Shown here piece after piece: positions 27,905 through 35,887 of a stretch of 64,000 nucleotides of DNA. The position numbers and the translations under genes are program-made. The notes under the pieces are model-generated. The model worked only from the letters and a program-made list of their open reading frames with translations. It was not told where the DNA came from and did no database searches. The DNA comes from JBCBSZ01 sp039185015 (GTDB taxonomy: Bacteria; Actinomycetota; Acidimicrobiia; Acidimicrobiales; Poriferisodalaceae). The stretch covers positions 62,001-126,000 of the forward strand of contig JBCDAU010000009.1 of NCBI GenBank assembly GCA_039185015.1, written 5' to 3'. Each line of letters opens with the position of its first letter. The first letter of the stretch is position 1.

Positions 27905-29518
27905 ATGCGAGCGCGAGCACTCTGGTTGATCCTGGCCACCGCCCTGCTGGCAGCGGCGTGTGGCGGCGGTGGTGACAGCGACAGCGGCGAGGAGGTGACC
28001 ACCGGCGGCGAGGAACCGGCGGCGACCACCGCAGCGGCTGAAGACGGTGGTGAGGAGCCCGCGGCGACGACGGCGGCGGAGGGCGGTGACACCTCGAGCG
28101 GTGGCGGCATCACCGACGTCTCCGAGGTCCGCTCGGCGGTCGTCCAGATCGTGGCCCAGGGCAGCTTCATCGACCCGGAGGCCGGTGCGCAGCTCAACGC
28201 AGCCGGCGCGGGCTCGGGCTTCATCATCAGTGAGTCGGGCCTGGCCGTCACCAACAACCACGTGGTGACCGGTGCGGCGACGCTCGAGGTCTTCGTCGAA
28301 GGCGAGTCTCGCAACGCCTCGTTGGTCGCCTCGTCGGAGTGCTCCGACCTCGCCGTGATCGACATCGAGGGCGACGGTTTCCCGTTCCTCGAGTGGTACG
28401 ACGATCCGATCGATGTCGGCCTCGACGTCTTCGCCGCCGGCTTCCCGCTCGGCGACCCCGAGTTCACGTTGACCCGCGGCATCGTCTCCAAAGCCCAGGC
28501 CGACGGCGACTCCGAATGGGCGTCGGTCGACGCGGTGATCGAGCACGACGCCAACATCAACCCGGGCAACTCCGGCGGGCCGTTGGTGTCCGACGACGGG
28601 CGCGTCGTGGCGGTCAACTACGCCGGCATCCGCGGGACCGGGCAGTTCTTCGCCATCGGTCAGGACACCGCGCTCGAGGTCGTCGACCAGCTGAGCGCGG
28701 GCAACTACGTCGACTGGATCGGCATCAACGGCCAGGCGATCGTCTTCGACGACGGCACCAGCGGCGTGTGGGTGGCTGCCGTCGAGTCGGGTTCGCCGGC
28801 CTCACAGGTCGGCCTGCAAGCCGGCGACATCATCACGGCGATGGAGGGCCTGCTCGTCGGGACCGACGGCACGCTCAAGGACTACTGCGACATCCTCCGC
28901 ACCCGGGGCGACAACGCCGTCGCCATCGAGGTGCTGCGCCTGTCGACCGAGGAGTTCCTCGAGGGCGAGCTGAACGGCGCACCGCTCGCGCAGTCGTTCT
29001 CCTTCGCTGCGGAGCTGGGCACCGAGACCCCGGACGCCCCGGGCGGCAGCTACGAGTACACGGTGATCACCGACGACACCGGCCTGCTCTCGGTCGAGGT
29101 ACCGACCGCCTGGTCCCAGGTCGACGGTCGCCCGATCGATGACCTCACGCTCGACGTGCGGGCCGCGGACAGCCTCCAGGACTACGCCGACTTCTACGAC
29201 ACCCCCGGCGTGCAGTTCACGGTGACCGCCGACGCCGCCCGGGTGGGGACGCCGACCGACGCGGTCCTCGACAGCATCACGACGTGGAGCAGCGGCTGCA
29301 GCCTCGTCGAGCGTGCGCCCTATGACGACGGCCTCTACGTCGGCTCCTACGACTTCTTCACCGACTGCGGCGGCGCCGCCGGGGTCGGCGCCGTGGTCGT
29401 GGCCGCACTGCCCCCCGACGGGGCCTACCTCGCCGTCGTCGCCGTGCAGGTCGTGTCCGACGCCGATCTCGAGGCGATGGACCGCATCCTCAGCAGCTTC
29501 TTCGTCACGCTCGAGTAG
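27905..29518 (+). CDS. HtrA/DegP-like serine protease lipoprotein with PDZ domain
   Basis: A 537-residue exported protein. The signal ends in a lipobox (LLAAAC, Cys at about 19), then a Glu/Thr-rich linker to about 75. The trypsin-like domain has the His of VTNNHVV, the Asp of CSDLAVIDI and the Ser of NPGNSGGPLV, so the triad is intact. A PDZ-like domain follows (VWVAAVESGSPASQVGLQAGDIIT). The last 170 residues are a further extracytoplasmic domain that I cannot name. It is likely a lipid-anchored quality-control protease. Confidence 0.85.
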   Translation: MRARALWLILATALLAAACGGGGDSDSGEEVTTGGEEPAATTAAAEDGGEEPAATTAAEGGDTSSGGGITDVSEVRSAVVQIVAQGSFIDPEAGAQLNAAGAGSGFIISESGLAVTNNHVVTGAATLEVFVEGESRNASLVASSECSDLAVIDIEGDGFPFLEWYDDPIDVGLDVFAAGFPLGDPEFTLTRGIVSKAQADGDSEWASVDAVIEHDANINPGNSGGPLVSDDGRVVAVNYAGIRGTGQFFAIGQDTALEVVDQLSAGNYVDWIGINGQAIVFDDGTSGVWVAAVESGSPASQVGLQAGDIITAMEGLLVGTDGTLKDYCDILRTRGDNAVAIEVLRLSTEEFLEGELNGAPLAQSFSFAAELGTETPDAPGGSYEYTVITDDTGLLSVEVPTAWSQVDGRPIDDLTLDVRAADSLQDYADFYDTPGVQFTVTADAARVGTPTDAVLDSITTWSSGCSLVERAPYDDGLYVGSYDFFTDCGGAAGVGAVVVAALPPDGAYLAVVAVQVVSDADLEAMDRILSSFFVTLE

Positions 29519-29531
29519 CCCCGTGCGGCTC

Positions 29532-29559
29532 GGGCCGTCGCCGATCTCGGCGGCGGCCC
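29532..29559. terminator. strong bidirectional hairpin terminator
   Basis: A 12-pair stem (GGGCCGTCGCCG with CGGCGGCGGCCC, one G-T pair) around ATCT. It fills the space between the converging HtrA-like and Nudix genes. Confidence 0.6.
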
Positions 29560-29572
29560 GCCGCTCGAGCGC

Positions 29573-30409
29573 TCAGCTCTGCGCGGAGGTGAGCGCGGCG
29601 TCGTAGCCGTCGTCGCCGGGCAATAGGATCCGCACGCCGCGGCCCCCGATCTCCACGTCGGAGTCGGGGGCTTCGACGACCACGGGCAGCATGGTCGGCA
29701 CCTCGGCGATCGTCGCGGCTGCCGCAAGCAACTCGTCCGCCGTGGCGAACGGCTCGATCGCGGCGAGGTTCTTGATCGTCGGCAGGATCAGGTCGATGTC
29801 GCCGGCGCGGTGCGCGGCGAGCGCGTCGGCGGGCCGGGTCCACAGCGAGTCGACGGTCTCACCGTCGTCGTGCAGGGGCTCCTGCTCGGCCGGTGCGCGG
29901 CACACGAAGAATCGGGTGTCGAAGCGCCGCGGCGGACCGACCGGGGTGATCCAGTGGCTGAAGTAGTGCAGCTCGCCCACGGCGAGGCGGAGGTCCTCGT
30001 CACGGCACACCTCGGCGAGGCGCCGCTCGCCGGCGTCGACCTGGGCCCGGTGGCGGGCGAATCGCTCCTCGTCGTCCGGGTCGGCGAAGGAGACGAACTC
30101 GCCGTCATCGGTGCTGGCGAGCAGGACGCCCGCCTCCTCGAAGGACTCCCGGATCGCGGCGACCCAGAAGGCGAGCCCACCCCGGTCGACGCCGATGAGG
30201 CGGCTCGCCTCGGCGTCGTCACGACCGACGCACCGCTCGTCGAGGAGCGGGTCGTCGGCGTCGGCCGGATCGACCGCGCCGCCCGGGAAGACCCACACCC
30301 CACCGACGAAGGTCGAGTTGGGGTTGCGGCGGAGCATGAAGACCTCGAGCCCGTCGTCGCCGTCGCGCACCAGCATGACCGTGGCGGCGTTGCGGACGGG
30401 AACGCTCAC
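29573..30409 (-). CDS. Nudix hydrolase family protein
   Basis: A 278-residue protein with a Nudix fold: N-terminal strand AATVMLVRDG, WVFPGGAVD, and the helix AAIRESFEEAGVLL that supplies the RExxEExG catalytic core. Between GGAVD and the helix there is an insertion of about 35 residues, as in the larger acyl-CoA-diphosphatase-like Nudix proteins. Substrate is not determinable; a CoA derivative is possible by length. ATG 30409 overlaps the stop of fxsA by 4 bp. Confidence 0.82.
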   Translation of the reverse strand: MSVPVRNAATVMLVRDGDDGLEVFMLRRNPNSTFVGGVWVFPGGAVDPADADDPLLDERCVGRDDAEASRLIGVDRGGLAFWVAAIRESFEEAGVLLASTDDGEFVSFADPDDEERFARHRAQVDAGERRLAEVCRDEDLRLAVGELHYFSHWITPVGPPRRFDTRFFVCRAPAEQEPLHDDGETVDSLWTRPADALAAHRAGDIDLILPTIKNLAAIEPFATADELLAAAATIAEVPTMLPVVVEAPDSDVEIGGRGVRILLPGDDGYDAALTSAQS

Positions 30410-30930
30410 GCGCGGGGTCCCAGCTCGTCGGGACCGGAAGGACGGTCGGGACCGGACGGGCCGCCGGGGCCCGAGGGGCGGTCGTCGTCGGCGAGGTCGG
30501 TGTCGACGACGTTCCAGGTGCCGTAGAAGCGGGTCCCGAAGCCCCCGCCCTGGCCGACGGTGCCGGCCTGGATGCGACCGGCGTAGCGGCGCGTCAGCCA
30601 GGCCCTCGCGATCGCGCGGGTCGGGGGCAGGAGGAAGAAGAGGCCGACGCCGTCGGTCAGGAAGCCGGGGGTGAGCAACAGCGCGCCGGCGACGAGGATC
30701 AGCGCGCCGTCGACGAGCTCCCGTCCGGGCACCTCGCCCGACTGCAGGCGGCGTTGGATGCGGGCGAGCACCGTGATGCCCTGGATCCGGACCAGCAGTG
30801 CTCCGCCGAGGCTGACGAGGATGACGAGGGCGATGGTGTTGAGCCAGCCGACGCCGTCGGCGACCTGCGTGACGACGTAGATCTCCAGGATCGGCATGAC
30901 GAGGAAGGCGAGTGCCAAGAGCCCCGTCAT
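30406..30930 (-). CDS. fxsA: FxsA family membrane protein
   Basis: A 174-residue protein with the FxsA layout: two N-terminal helices (LLALAFLVMPILEIYVV and IALVILVSLGGALLV), the motif ELVDGALILVAGALLLTPGF, LTDGVGLFFLLPPTR, then a cytoplasmic Gly/Pro-rich tail. In E. coli FxsA counters exclusion of phage T7 by the F plasmid; its normal function is unclear. A five-codon frame starting at 30944, 6 nt after TAGGTT, ends on an ATGA overlap with this start, suggesting translation by coupling. Confidence 0.88.
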   Translation of the reverse strand: MTGLLALAFLVMPILEIYVVTQVADGVGWLNTIALVILVSLGGALLVRIQGITVLARIQRRLQSGEVPGRELVDGALILVAGALLLTPGFLTDGVGLFFLLPPTRAIARAWLTRRYAGRIQAGTVGQGGGFGTRFYGTWNVVDTDLADDDRPSGPGGPSGPDRPSGPDELGPRA

Positions 30931-30953
30931 CGATCCGTCCCCATGGGTCGAAC

Positions 30954-31289
30954 CTATCGGTCGGCGGCCGTCGCGGCGTCCTCGGCGGTGAGCAGACGAG
31001 CGAGGCGACCGAGGCGTGCGTCCCAGGCGTCGCCGACCGCGGCCATCCAGCGGGTGGCGTCGACGAGGGGCGCCGCCTCGAGCGAGAACCGAACCTCCCG
31101 ACCGACGCGATCGCTGGTGACCAGCCCGGCGGTCTCGAGGAGCGAGAGGTGCTTGGCGACGGCCTGGCGGCTCATCGGCAGCTCTCCGGCCATGCCCGAG
31201 GCGGTGACCGTCTCGCCGCTGGCGAGCCGTTCGATCAGGAGGCGACGCGTCGGGTCGGCGAGCGCATCGAAGATCGGATCGAGGCTCAC
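30954..31289 (-). CDS. ArsR-family regulator
   Basis: A 111-residue winged-helix repressor (SLDPIFDALADPTRRLLIER, then GELPMSRQAVAKHLSLLETA and GREVRFSLE). It has no obvious metal-binding cysteines, as in the ArsR subgroup paired with SRPBCC/AHSA1 proteins. GTG 31289 overlaps the stop of the upstream SRPBCC gene by 4 bp. The pair is divergent from clpP, and two CAAC...GTTG palindromes lie in between, so it probably represses its own operon and perhaps clpP. Confidence 0.85.
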   Translation of the reverse strand: MSLDPIFDALADPTRRLLIERLASGETVTASGMAGELPMSRQAVAKHLSLLETAGLVTSDRVGREVRFSLEAAPLVDATRWMAAVGDAWDARLGRLARLLTAEDAATAADR

Positions 31290-31717
31290 CGCATGGCCGC
31301 GGCCGGGGCGGCCGCCGTCGCCGACATGACCGTCGCCCGCGCCTGCACCCGGCACGCGGTGGCGGCCAGCATCACGAGACGGGCGTCGGCCGAGGCGAAC
31401 ACCGCGGGGACGGCTCGACGCTCGATCACCGTCAGGCGGGTGCCGCCGGGGACCGGAGCGACGACCAGGTCGACCTCGCTGGTCTCGTCGGGCTCGTCGA
31501 CCGACCACCAGCGCAGGCCGAGGTGGCGGCCGGGCTCGACCCGCTCGACCACGCCACGGCGGTGATCGTCGCCCTCGCGGACCTCGACGGCGCCGCCGGG
31601 CACCGGGTCGACGTGGGCCTCGTCACCGAGCCAGTCGGAGAGGAGGTCGTCGTCGACGAGCGCCGACCACACGTCATCGGGCTCGACCGGCAGTTCGATG
31701 CTTCGTTCGGTGCGCAT
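31286..31717 (-). CDS. SRPBCC/AHSA1 domain protein
   Basis: A 143-residue START-like lipid- or ligand-binding fold (MRTERSIELPVEPDDVWSAL, LSDWLGDEAHVDPVPGG, LRWWSVDEPDETSEVDLVV). Such proteins commonly form operons with ArsR regulators, as here; the ligand is unknown. ATG 31717 is preceded by GAGGG. A frame extending to 31822 would cross the operator region and clpP start and is rejected. Confidence 0.8.
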   Translation of the reverse strand: MRTERSIELPVEPDDVWSALVDDDLLSDWLGDEAHVDPVPGGAVEVREGDDHRRGVVERVEPGRHLGLRWWSVDEPDETSEVDLVVAPVPGGTRLTVIERRAVPAVFASADARLVMLAATACRVQARATVMSATAAAPAAAMR

Positions 31718-31733
31718 GCCCTCGCAGGGTACC

Positions 31734-31775
31734 GCAACCTCTCGGTTGCCCGTATACTCGCAACCATTCAGTTGC
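31734..31775. promoter_or_regulatory. tandem ArsR-type palindromes flanking a -10 box
   Basis: GCAACC-TCTC-GGTTGC (31734-31749) and GCAAC-CATTCA-GTTGC (31760-31775) have centres 26 bp apart. TATACT at 31753-31758 between them is a good -10 for clpP. The sites lie between the ArsR/SRPBCC operon and clpP and could control both. Confidence 0.65.
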
Positions 31776-31790
31776 ACATCGGAGGTTTCC

Positions 31791-32402
31791 ATGGCTCTCG
31801 TCCCCACCGTCACCGAGCACACCCCCCGGGGTGAACGGATGACCGACGTCTACTCCCGCCTGCTCGGCGAGCGCATCGTCTTCATCGGCACCCCGATCGA
31901 CGACGCCGTCGCCAACACGGTCATCGCCCAGCTGCTCCACCTCGACGCCGATGACCCCCGGCGCGACATCAGCCTGGTCGTGAACTCTCCTGGCGGCGTG
32001 GTGACCGCCGGGTTCGGGATCCTCGACACCATGGCGTACGTCGGCCCGGACATCGCCACCTTCTGCGTCGGCCAGGCCGCCTCGATGGCGGCGGTGCTCC
32101 TCGCCGCCGGGGCGCCGGGGAAGCGCTTCGCCCTCCCCAACTCCCGCGTGCTCCTCCATCAACCGCACGGCGGCGCCCAGGGCCAGACCACCGACATCCA
32201 GATCGCGGCCGAGGACATGCTCCACATGCGTCGCACCATCGAGGAGCTGCTCGCCGAGCGGACGGGCCAACCGCTGGAGCGGATCTCCTCCGATCTCGAG
32301 CGCGACTTCATCCTGCGGGGCGAGGAGGCGGTCGCCTACGGCGTGATCGACGAGGTCATCGCCCATCGCCCGATGCCCGCGGGGGTGGGCCTGGCGAGGT
32401 GA
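31791..32402 (+). CDS. clpP: ATP-dependent Clp protease proteolytic subunit
   Basis: A 203-residue ClpP: ERIVFIGTPIDDAVAN, the oxyanion region VNSPGGVVTAGFG, catalytic Ser in GQAASMAAVLLA, catalytic His in LLHQPHGGAQGQ, and the Asp in ERDFIL. It forms the barrel protease with ClpX/ClpC. Neither unfoldase is in the window, so this is a solitary copy; most actinobacteria carry additional tandem clpP1P2 genes elsewhere. GGAGG lies 5 nt before ATG 31791. Confidence 0.94.
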   Translation: MALVPTVTEHTPRGERMTDVYSRLLGERIVFIGTPIDDAVANTVIAQLLHLDADDPRRDISLVVNSPGGVVTAGFGILDTMAYVGPDIATFCVGQAASMAAVLLAAGAPGKRFALPNSRVLLHQPHGGAQGQTTDIQIAAEDMLHMRRTIEELLAERTGQPLERISSDLERDFILRGEEAVAYGVIDEVIAHRPMPAGVGLAR

Positions 32403-32435
32403 CGGGCCGTGGCCTGCGGGGCCTAGCCTGCATCC

Positions 32436-33683
32436 ATGCGCCCGCCCTCGGTCGACCGGCTCGCCCGCTCCCTGACCGACGTCGACCTCCCGCACCCACT
32501 GCTGGTCGAGGCGGCGCGGGCCGCCATCGCCGCGGGCGACCCCGACAGCGCCCGCGAGCGGGCCGAGCGCCTCAGCCGCGCGCTGCTCCGACCGGTCGTC
32601 AACGCCACGGGCGTGCTGTTGCACACCAACCTGGGCCGGGCACCCGTCGGCCACGACCAGCACGCCGGCTACGCCAACCTCGAGCTCGACCTCGCGACCG
32701 GCAAGCGGGGGAGCCGCAGCGCCCACGTGGCGTCGTTGCTCGCTCGCGCGTCCGAGGCCGAGGCGGCGCTCGTGGTCAACAACTGCGCCGCAGCGGTGCT
32801 GCTGGGCCTCACGGCGGTCGCCTCCGGACGGGGCGTCGTGGTATCACGCGGTGAGCTGGTCGAGATCGGCGGTGGCTTCCGCGTGCCGGACGTGATGGCC
32901 CAGTCGGGCGCCGCGCTCGTCGAGGTCGGCACCACCAACCGCACCCGCCTCGCCGACTACCGACGGGCGGTCGATGCGCCCGAGCACGACGTCGCCGCCC
33001 TGCTCAAGGTCCACACCTCCAACTACCGGGTCATGGGCTTCACCGAGGACGTGTCGATCCGAGCCCTGGCCGGGCTCGAGCTCCCCGTGCTCGCCGACAT
33101 CGGGTCGGGGCTGCTCGACGCCGGCTGCCCCTGGCTCCGAGACGGGCCGCCTTCGTGGCTCGGCGACGAGCCGGCCGTGCGGCAGACGCTCGCCGAGGGG
33201 GCCGACCTCGTGATGTTCTCCTGCGACAAGCTGCTCGGCGGGCCGCAGGCGGGGGTCATCGCCGGCCGGGCCGATCTGGTCGCCGCCTGCGCCCAGCACC
33301 CGCTGGCCCGGGCGATGCGTCCCGGTGGTCTCGTGCTCGCCGCGCTCCAGGACCTGCTGCTCGCGTACCTCCGCAAGGACGGCGACGCGATCCCGTTCTG
33401 GAGGATGGTCCAGACGCCGGTCGAACGGCTGCAGAGCAGGGCCGAGTCGCTCGGGGTCGGCGAGCCGATCGCCTGCGAGTCCGTGACGGGCGGCGGGACG
33501 CTCCCCGACCGGTCCTTCCCGTCGTTCGGCATCGCCGTCGACGGCGACATCACCGATCCGCTCCGCGAGTCCGAGCCGGCGATCATCGCCAGAGTGCAGG
33601 ACGGTCGCACGTTCTGCGATCTCCGCACGGTCGACCCCACCTTCGACGATCACCTGGCGAAGGCCGTCGCCGCCGCGATCTGA
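32436..33683 (+). CDS. selA: L-seryl-tRNA(Sec) selenium transferase
   Basis: A 415-residue PLP enzyme that converts Ser-tRNA(Sec) to Sec-tRNA(Sec) with selenophosphate. Family landmarks are VVNATGVLLHTNLGRAP, VVNNCAAAVLLGL, ISRGELVEIGGGFRVP-like text at about 141 and the PLP lysine in FSCDKLLGGPQAG. The length is a little short of E. coli SelA (463), mainly in the N-terminal domain. ATG 32436 follows TAGCCT by 6 nt (leaderless). selB starts 1 bp after the stop. Confidence 0.96.
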   Translation: MRPPSVDRLARSLTDVDLPHPLLVEAARAAIAAGDPDSARERAERLSRALLRPVVNATGVLLHTNLGRAPVGHDQHAGYANLELDLATGKRGSRSAHVASLLARASEAEAALVVNNCAAAVLLGLTAVASGRGVVVSRGELVEIGGGFRVPDVMAQSGAALVEVGTTNRTRLADYRRAVDAPEHDVAALLKVHTSNYRVMGFTEDVSIRALAGLELPVLADIGSGLLDAGCPWLRDGPPSWLGDEPAVRQTLAEGADLVMFSCDKLLGGPQAGVIAGRADLVAACAQHPLARAMRPGGLVLAALQDLLLAYLRKDGDAIPFWRMVQTPVERLQSRAESLGVGEPIACESVTGGGTLPDRSFPSFGIAVDGDITDPLRESEPAIIARVQDGRTFCDLRTVDPTFDDHLAKAVAAAI

Positions 33684-33684
33684 C

Positions 33685-35415
33685 GTGCACGTCATCGCGA
33701 CCGCCGGCCACGTCGACCACGGCAAGTCCACCCTCGTCCGCGCGCTGACCGGCATCGACCCGGACCGCCTGGCCGAGGAGAAGGAGCGCGGGCTCACGAT
33801 CGATCTCGGGTTCGCCTGGACCGAGCTGCCCGATGGCGCCGAGGTGGCCTTCGTCGACGTGCCGGGGCACGTCCGCTTCCTTCGCAACATGCTCGCCGGC
33901 GTCGGCGGGGTCGATGCGTGCATCTTCGTGGTCGCCGCTCCCGAGGGGTGGAAGCCGCAGAGCGAGGAGCACCTGCGGATCCTCGAGCTGCTCGGCCACC
34001 GTCACGGCCTCGTGGTCATGACGAAGGTCGGTGTCGTCGATGACGAGCTGCGCGAGCTCGCCCGCCTCGACATCGAGGAGCACCTCGAGGGCACGTTCCT
34101 CGACGGCGCCGAGGTCGTCGAGGTCGACGCGCTCGACGGCACCGGCCTCGACGAGCTGCGCGCCGCGCTCGGCCGCCTCGTCGCCGACACGCCAACCGCG
34201 GTCGACGACGATCGACCTCGGCTCTGGATCGATCGGTCGTTCTCCGCCACGGGGTCGGGCACCGTCGTCACCGGCACCCTCGCGGGCGGCTCGCTGTCGA
34301 ACGACGAGGAGCTGGTCGTCCTGCCCGCTCGACGCGACGTCCGCGTCCGTGCGCTGCAGTCACGGCAAGAGTCGATCGAGCGCAGCGTCCCGGGTTCGCG
34401 CACGGCCGTCAACCTCGTGGGCGTGAGCCGCGACGAGGTCGGCCGGGGCGACGTGCTCGTCCGCGACGGCCAGTGGTGGAGCACGACGCGCTTCGACGCA
34501 TCACTGCAGGTGCTCGCCTCCCTCGACCACGACGTGTCGCGGCGCGGGGCGTACCACGTGTATCTGGGCACCGCAGAGCATCGGGCCGCGATGCGCATCC
34601 TCGGCACCGAGGCGCTCGAGCCGGGCGAACGAGGCCTGGTCCGGATCCACCTGCCGGTCGCGCTGCCCCTGGCTCCCGGCGACCGGTTCCTCGTGCGCGA
34701 GATGGGGCGCGACGAGACCGTCGGCGGGGGCGAGGTCCTCGACGTCGACCCGATCCTCCCGGCGGCCACTGCCCGGCCCGACCGGTCGGCCGAGCGGGTC
34801 ATCGCCGAGCGCGGCGTGGTCGAGGCCGGCGTGCTCGCGCTCCTCGTCGGCGACGAGGTGGAGCCGACCCTCGGCCGGTGGGTGTTGTCACCCGACGCCG
34901 AGGAGGAGCTGCGGTCCCGGGTCGCCGCGGCGGTCGCCGACGCCGGGCCGCTCGGGCTCGACACGGCGCAGCTCGACGAGTTGGAGCGGGCGGCCCTCGA
35001 CGAGCTCGACGGCATCGAGATCGACGGGGCGCTCGCCCGGGTCGCCGGAGCGGCCGATCCACTCGCCGACCATCCCTACCCGGCGGCGCTCGCCGCCGAG
35101 CCGTTCGCTCCGCCGCCACCCGATGGCATCGACCGTGGTGAGCTCCGGGAGCTGATCCGCCGCGGAGAGGTCGTCGAGAGCGACGGGGCCTACTTCGCTC
35201 CGGCGGCGATCGCTGCGGCGGCGAGACGGATCCGAGATCTGCTCGCCGACGCCTCGGACGGGGTCACGGTCGCCGAGATCAGGGACGCGCTCGGCACGAC
35301 GCGCAAGCACGTGCTGCCGCTGCTGGCACATCTCGACGGCACCGGGGTGACGCGTCGGCGGGACGACCACCGGATCGGCGGGCCGCGGCTCGACCAGGTC
35401 GCCGACGGGGCCTGA
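33685..35415 (+). CDS. selB: selenocysteine-specific elongation factor
   Basis: A 576-residue GTPase that brings Sec-tRNA to UGA codons followed by a SECIS hairpin. G1 is TAGHVDHGKSTLVRALTGID, G3 is DVPGHVRF, and the G4 position reads MTKVGVVD. Domains II and III follow, then a C-terminal winged-helix region (about 370-576) that in known SelB binds SECIS RNA. GTG 33685 follows selA directly. No selD was recognised in the window. Confidence 0.96.
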   Translation: MHVIATAGHVDHGKSTLVRALTGIDPDRLAEEKERGLTIDLGFAWTELPDGAEVAFVDVPGHVRFLRNMLAGVGGVDACIFVVAAPEGWKPQSEEHLRILELLGHRHGLVVMTKVGVVDDELRELARLDIEEHLEGTFLDGAEVVEVDALDGTGLDELRAALGRLVADTPTAVDDDRPRLWIDRSFSATGSGTVVTGTLAGGSLSNDEELVVLPARRDVRVRALQSRQESIERSVPGSRTAVNLVGVSRDEVGRGDVLVRDGQWWSTTRFDASLQVLASLDHDVSRRGAYHVYLGTAEHRAAMRILGTEALEPGERGLVRIHLPVALPLAPGDRFLVREMGRDETVGGGEVLDVDPILPAATARPDRSAERVIAERGVVEAGVLALLVGDEVEPTLGRWVLSPDAEEELRSRVAAAVADAGPLGLDTAQLDELERAALDELDGIEIDGALARVAGAADPLADHPYPAALAAEPFAPPPPDGIDRGELRELIRRGEVVESDGAYFAPAAIAAAARRIRDLLADASDGVTVAEIRDALGTTRKHVLPLLAHLDGTGVTRRRDDHRIGGPRLDQVADGA

Positions 35416-35431
35416 GCAGACGCCGCACCAT

Positions 35432-35469
35432 CGGGCCGGATGAGTGCCCCCCAGCGCCCATCCAGCCCG
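35432..35469. terminator. possible hairpin between selB and whiB (convergent)
   Basis: Arms CGGGC.GGAT and ATCC.GCCCG pair with one mismatch around an 18-nt loop, in the 60 bp between converging genes. Weak; inferred from position. Confidence 0.3.
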
Positions 35470-35475
35470 ACAGAT

Positions 35476-35760
35476 CTACGAGGAAACGGCCTCGACCCCC
35501 TCGGCAGAGACGAGCAGCTGTCGCCGCTCGGCCTCACTGAGGCCTCCCCAGATCCCGTGCGGTTCTTTGATGCTGAGCGCGTACTCGAGGCACTCACCTG
35601 CCACGGGGCAGGTGCGACAGATCATCTTCGCTCGCTCCTCTCGGGCGAGCTTCTCGAACTTCCGCTCGAACGATGGCGGTGGGAAGAACACCGAGGCATG
35701 CGGTCCCCTGCACGCTGCCCGGTGTTGCCACACCTCGATTGTTGCGCTCGTCTGCGCCAC
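35476..35760 (-). CDS. WhiB-family Fe-S transcription factor
   Basis: A 94-residue WhiB-like protein with four cluster cysteines: HRAACRG, then MICRTCPVAGEC, followed by the GIWGG turn and a basic-acidic tail (LSEAERRQLL). WhiB proteins bind [4Fe-4S] and act with the principal sigma factor. GTG 35760 is supported by GGAGGAG upstream. A perfect GTGA-N6-TCAC site lies about 58 bp upstream. The subclass (WhiB1-7) is not clear from sequence alone. Confidence 0.9.
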   Translation of the reverse strand: MAQTSATIEVWQHRAACRGPHASVFFPPPSFERKFEKLAREERAKMICRTCPVAGECLEYALSIKEPHGIWGGLSEAERRQLLVSAEGVEAVSS

Positions 35761-35811
35761 CTCGCTCCTCCCCCCGAATTCGCGATACCGGCGCAGAAGG
35801 ACCGTAGTCAC

Positions 35812-35825
35812 GTGACGCAGGTCAC
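35812..35825. promoter_or_regulatory. CRP-like site upstream of whiB
   Basis: GTGA-CGCAGG-TCAC matches the core of the CRP/FNR-family consensus (TGTGA-N6-TCACA). A second palindrome, GTCACGTGAC (35807-35816), overlaps it. Mycobacterial whiB1 is known to be controlled by the cAMP receptor protein, which makes this site credible. It is not proven here. Confidence 0.45.
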
Positions 35826-35887
35826 GACAAGGGGTAGACGGATGGTTCTCGCCCGGTGAACAGCTCAGGTCACCCGATGCGAACGCG

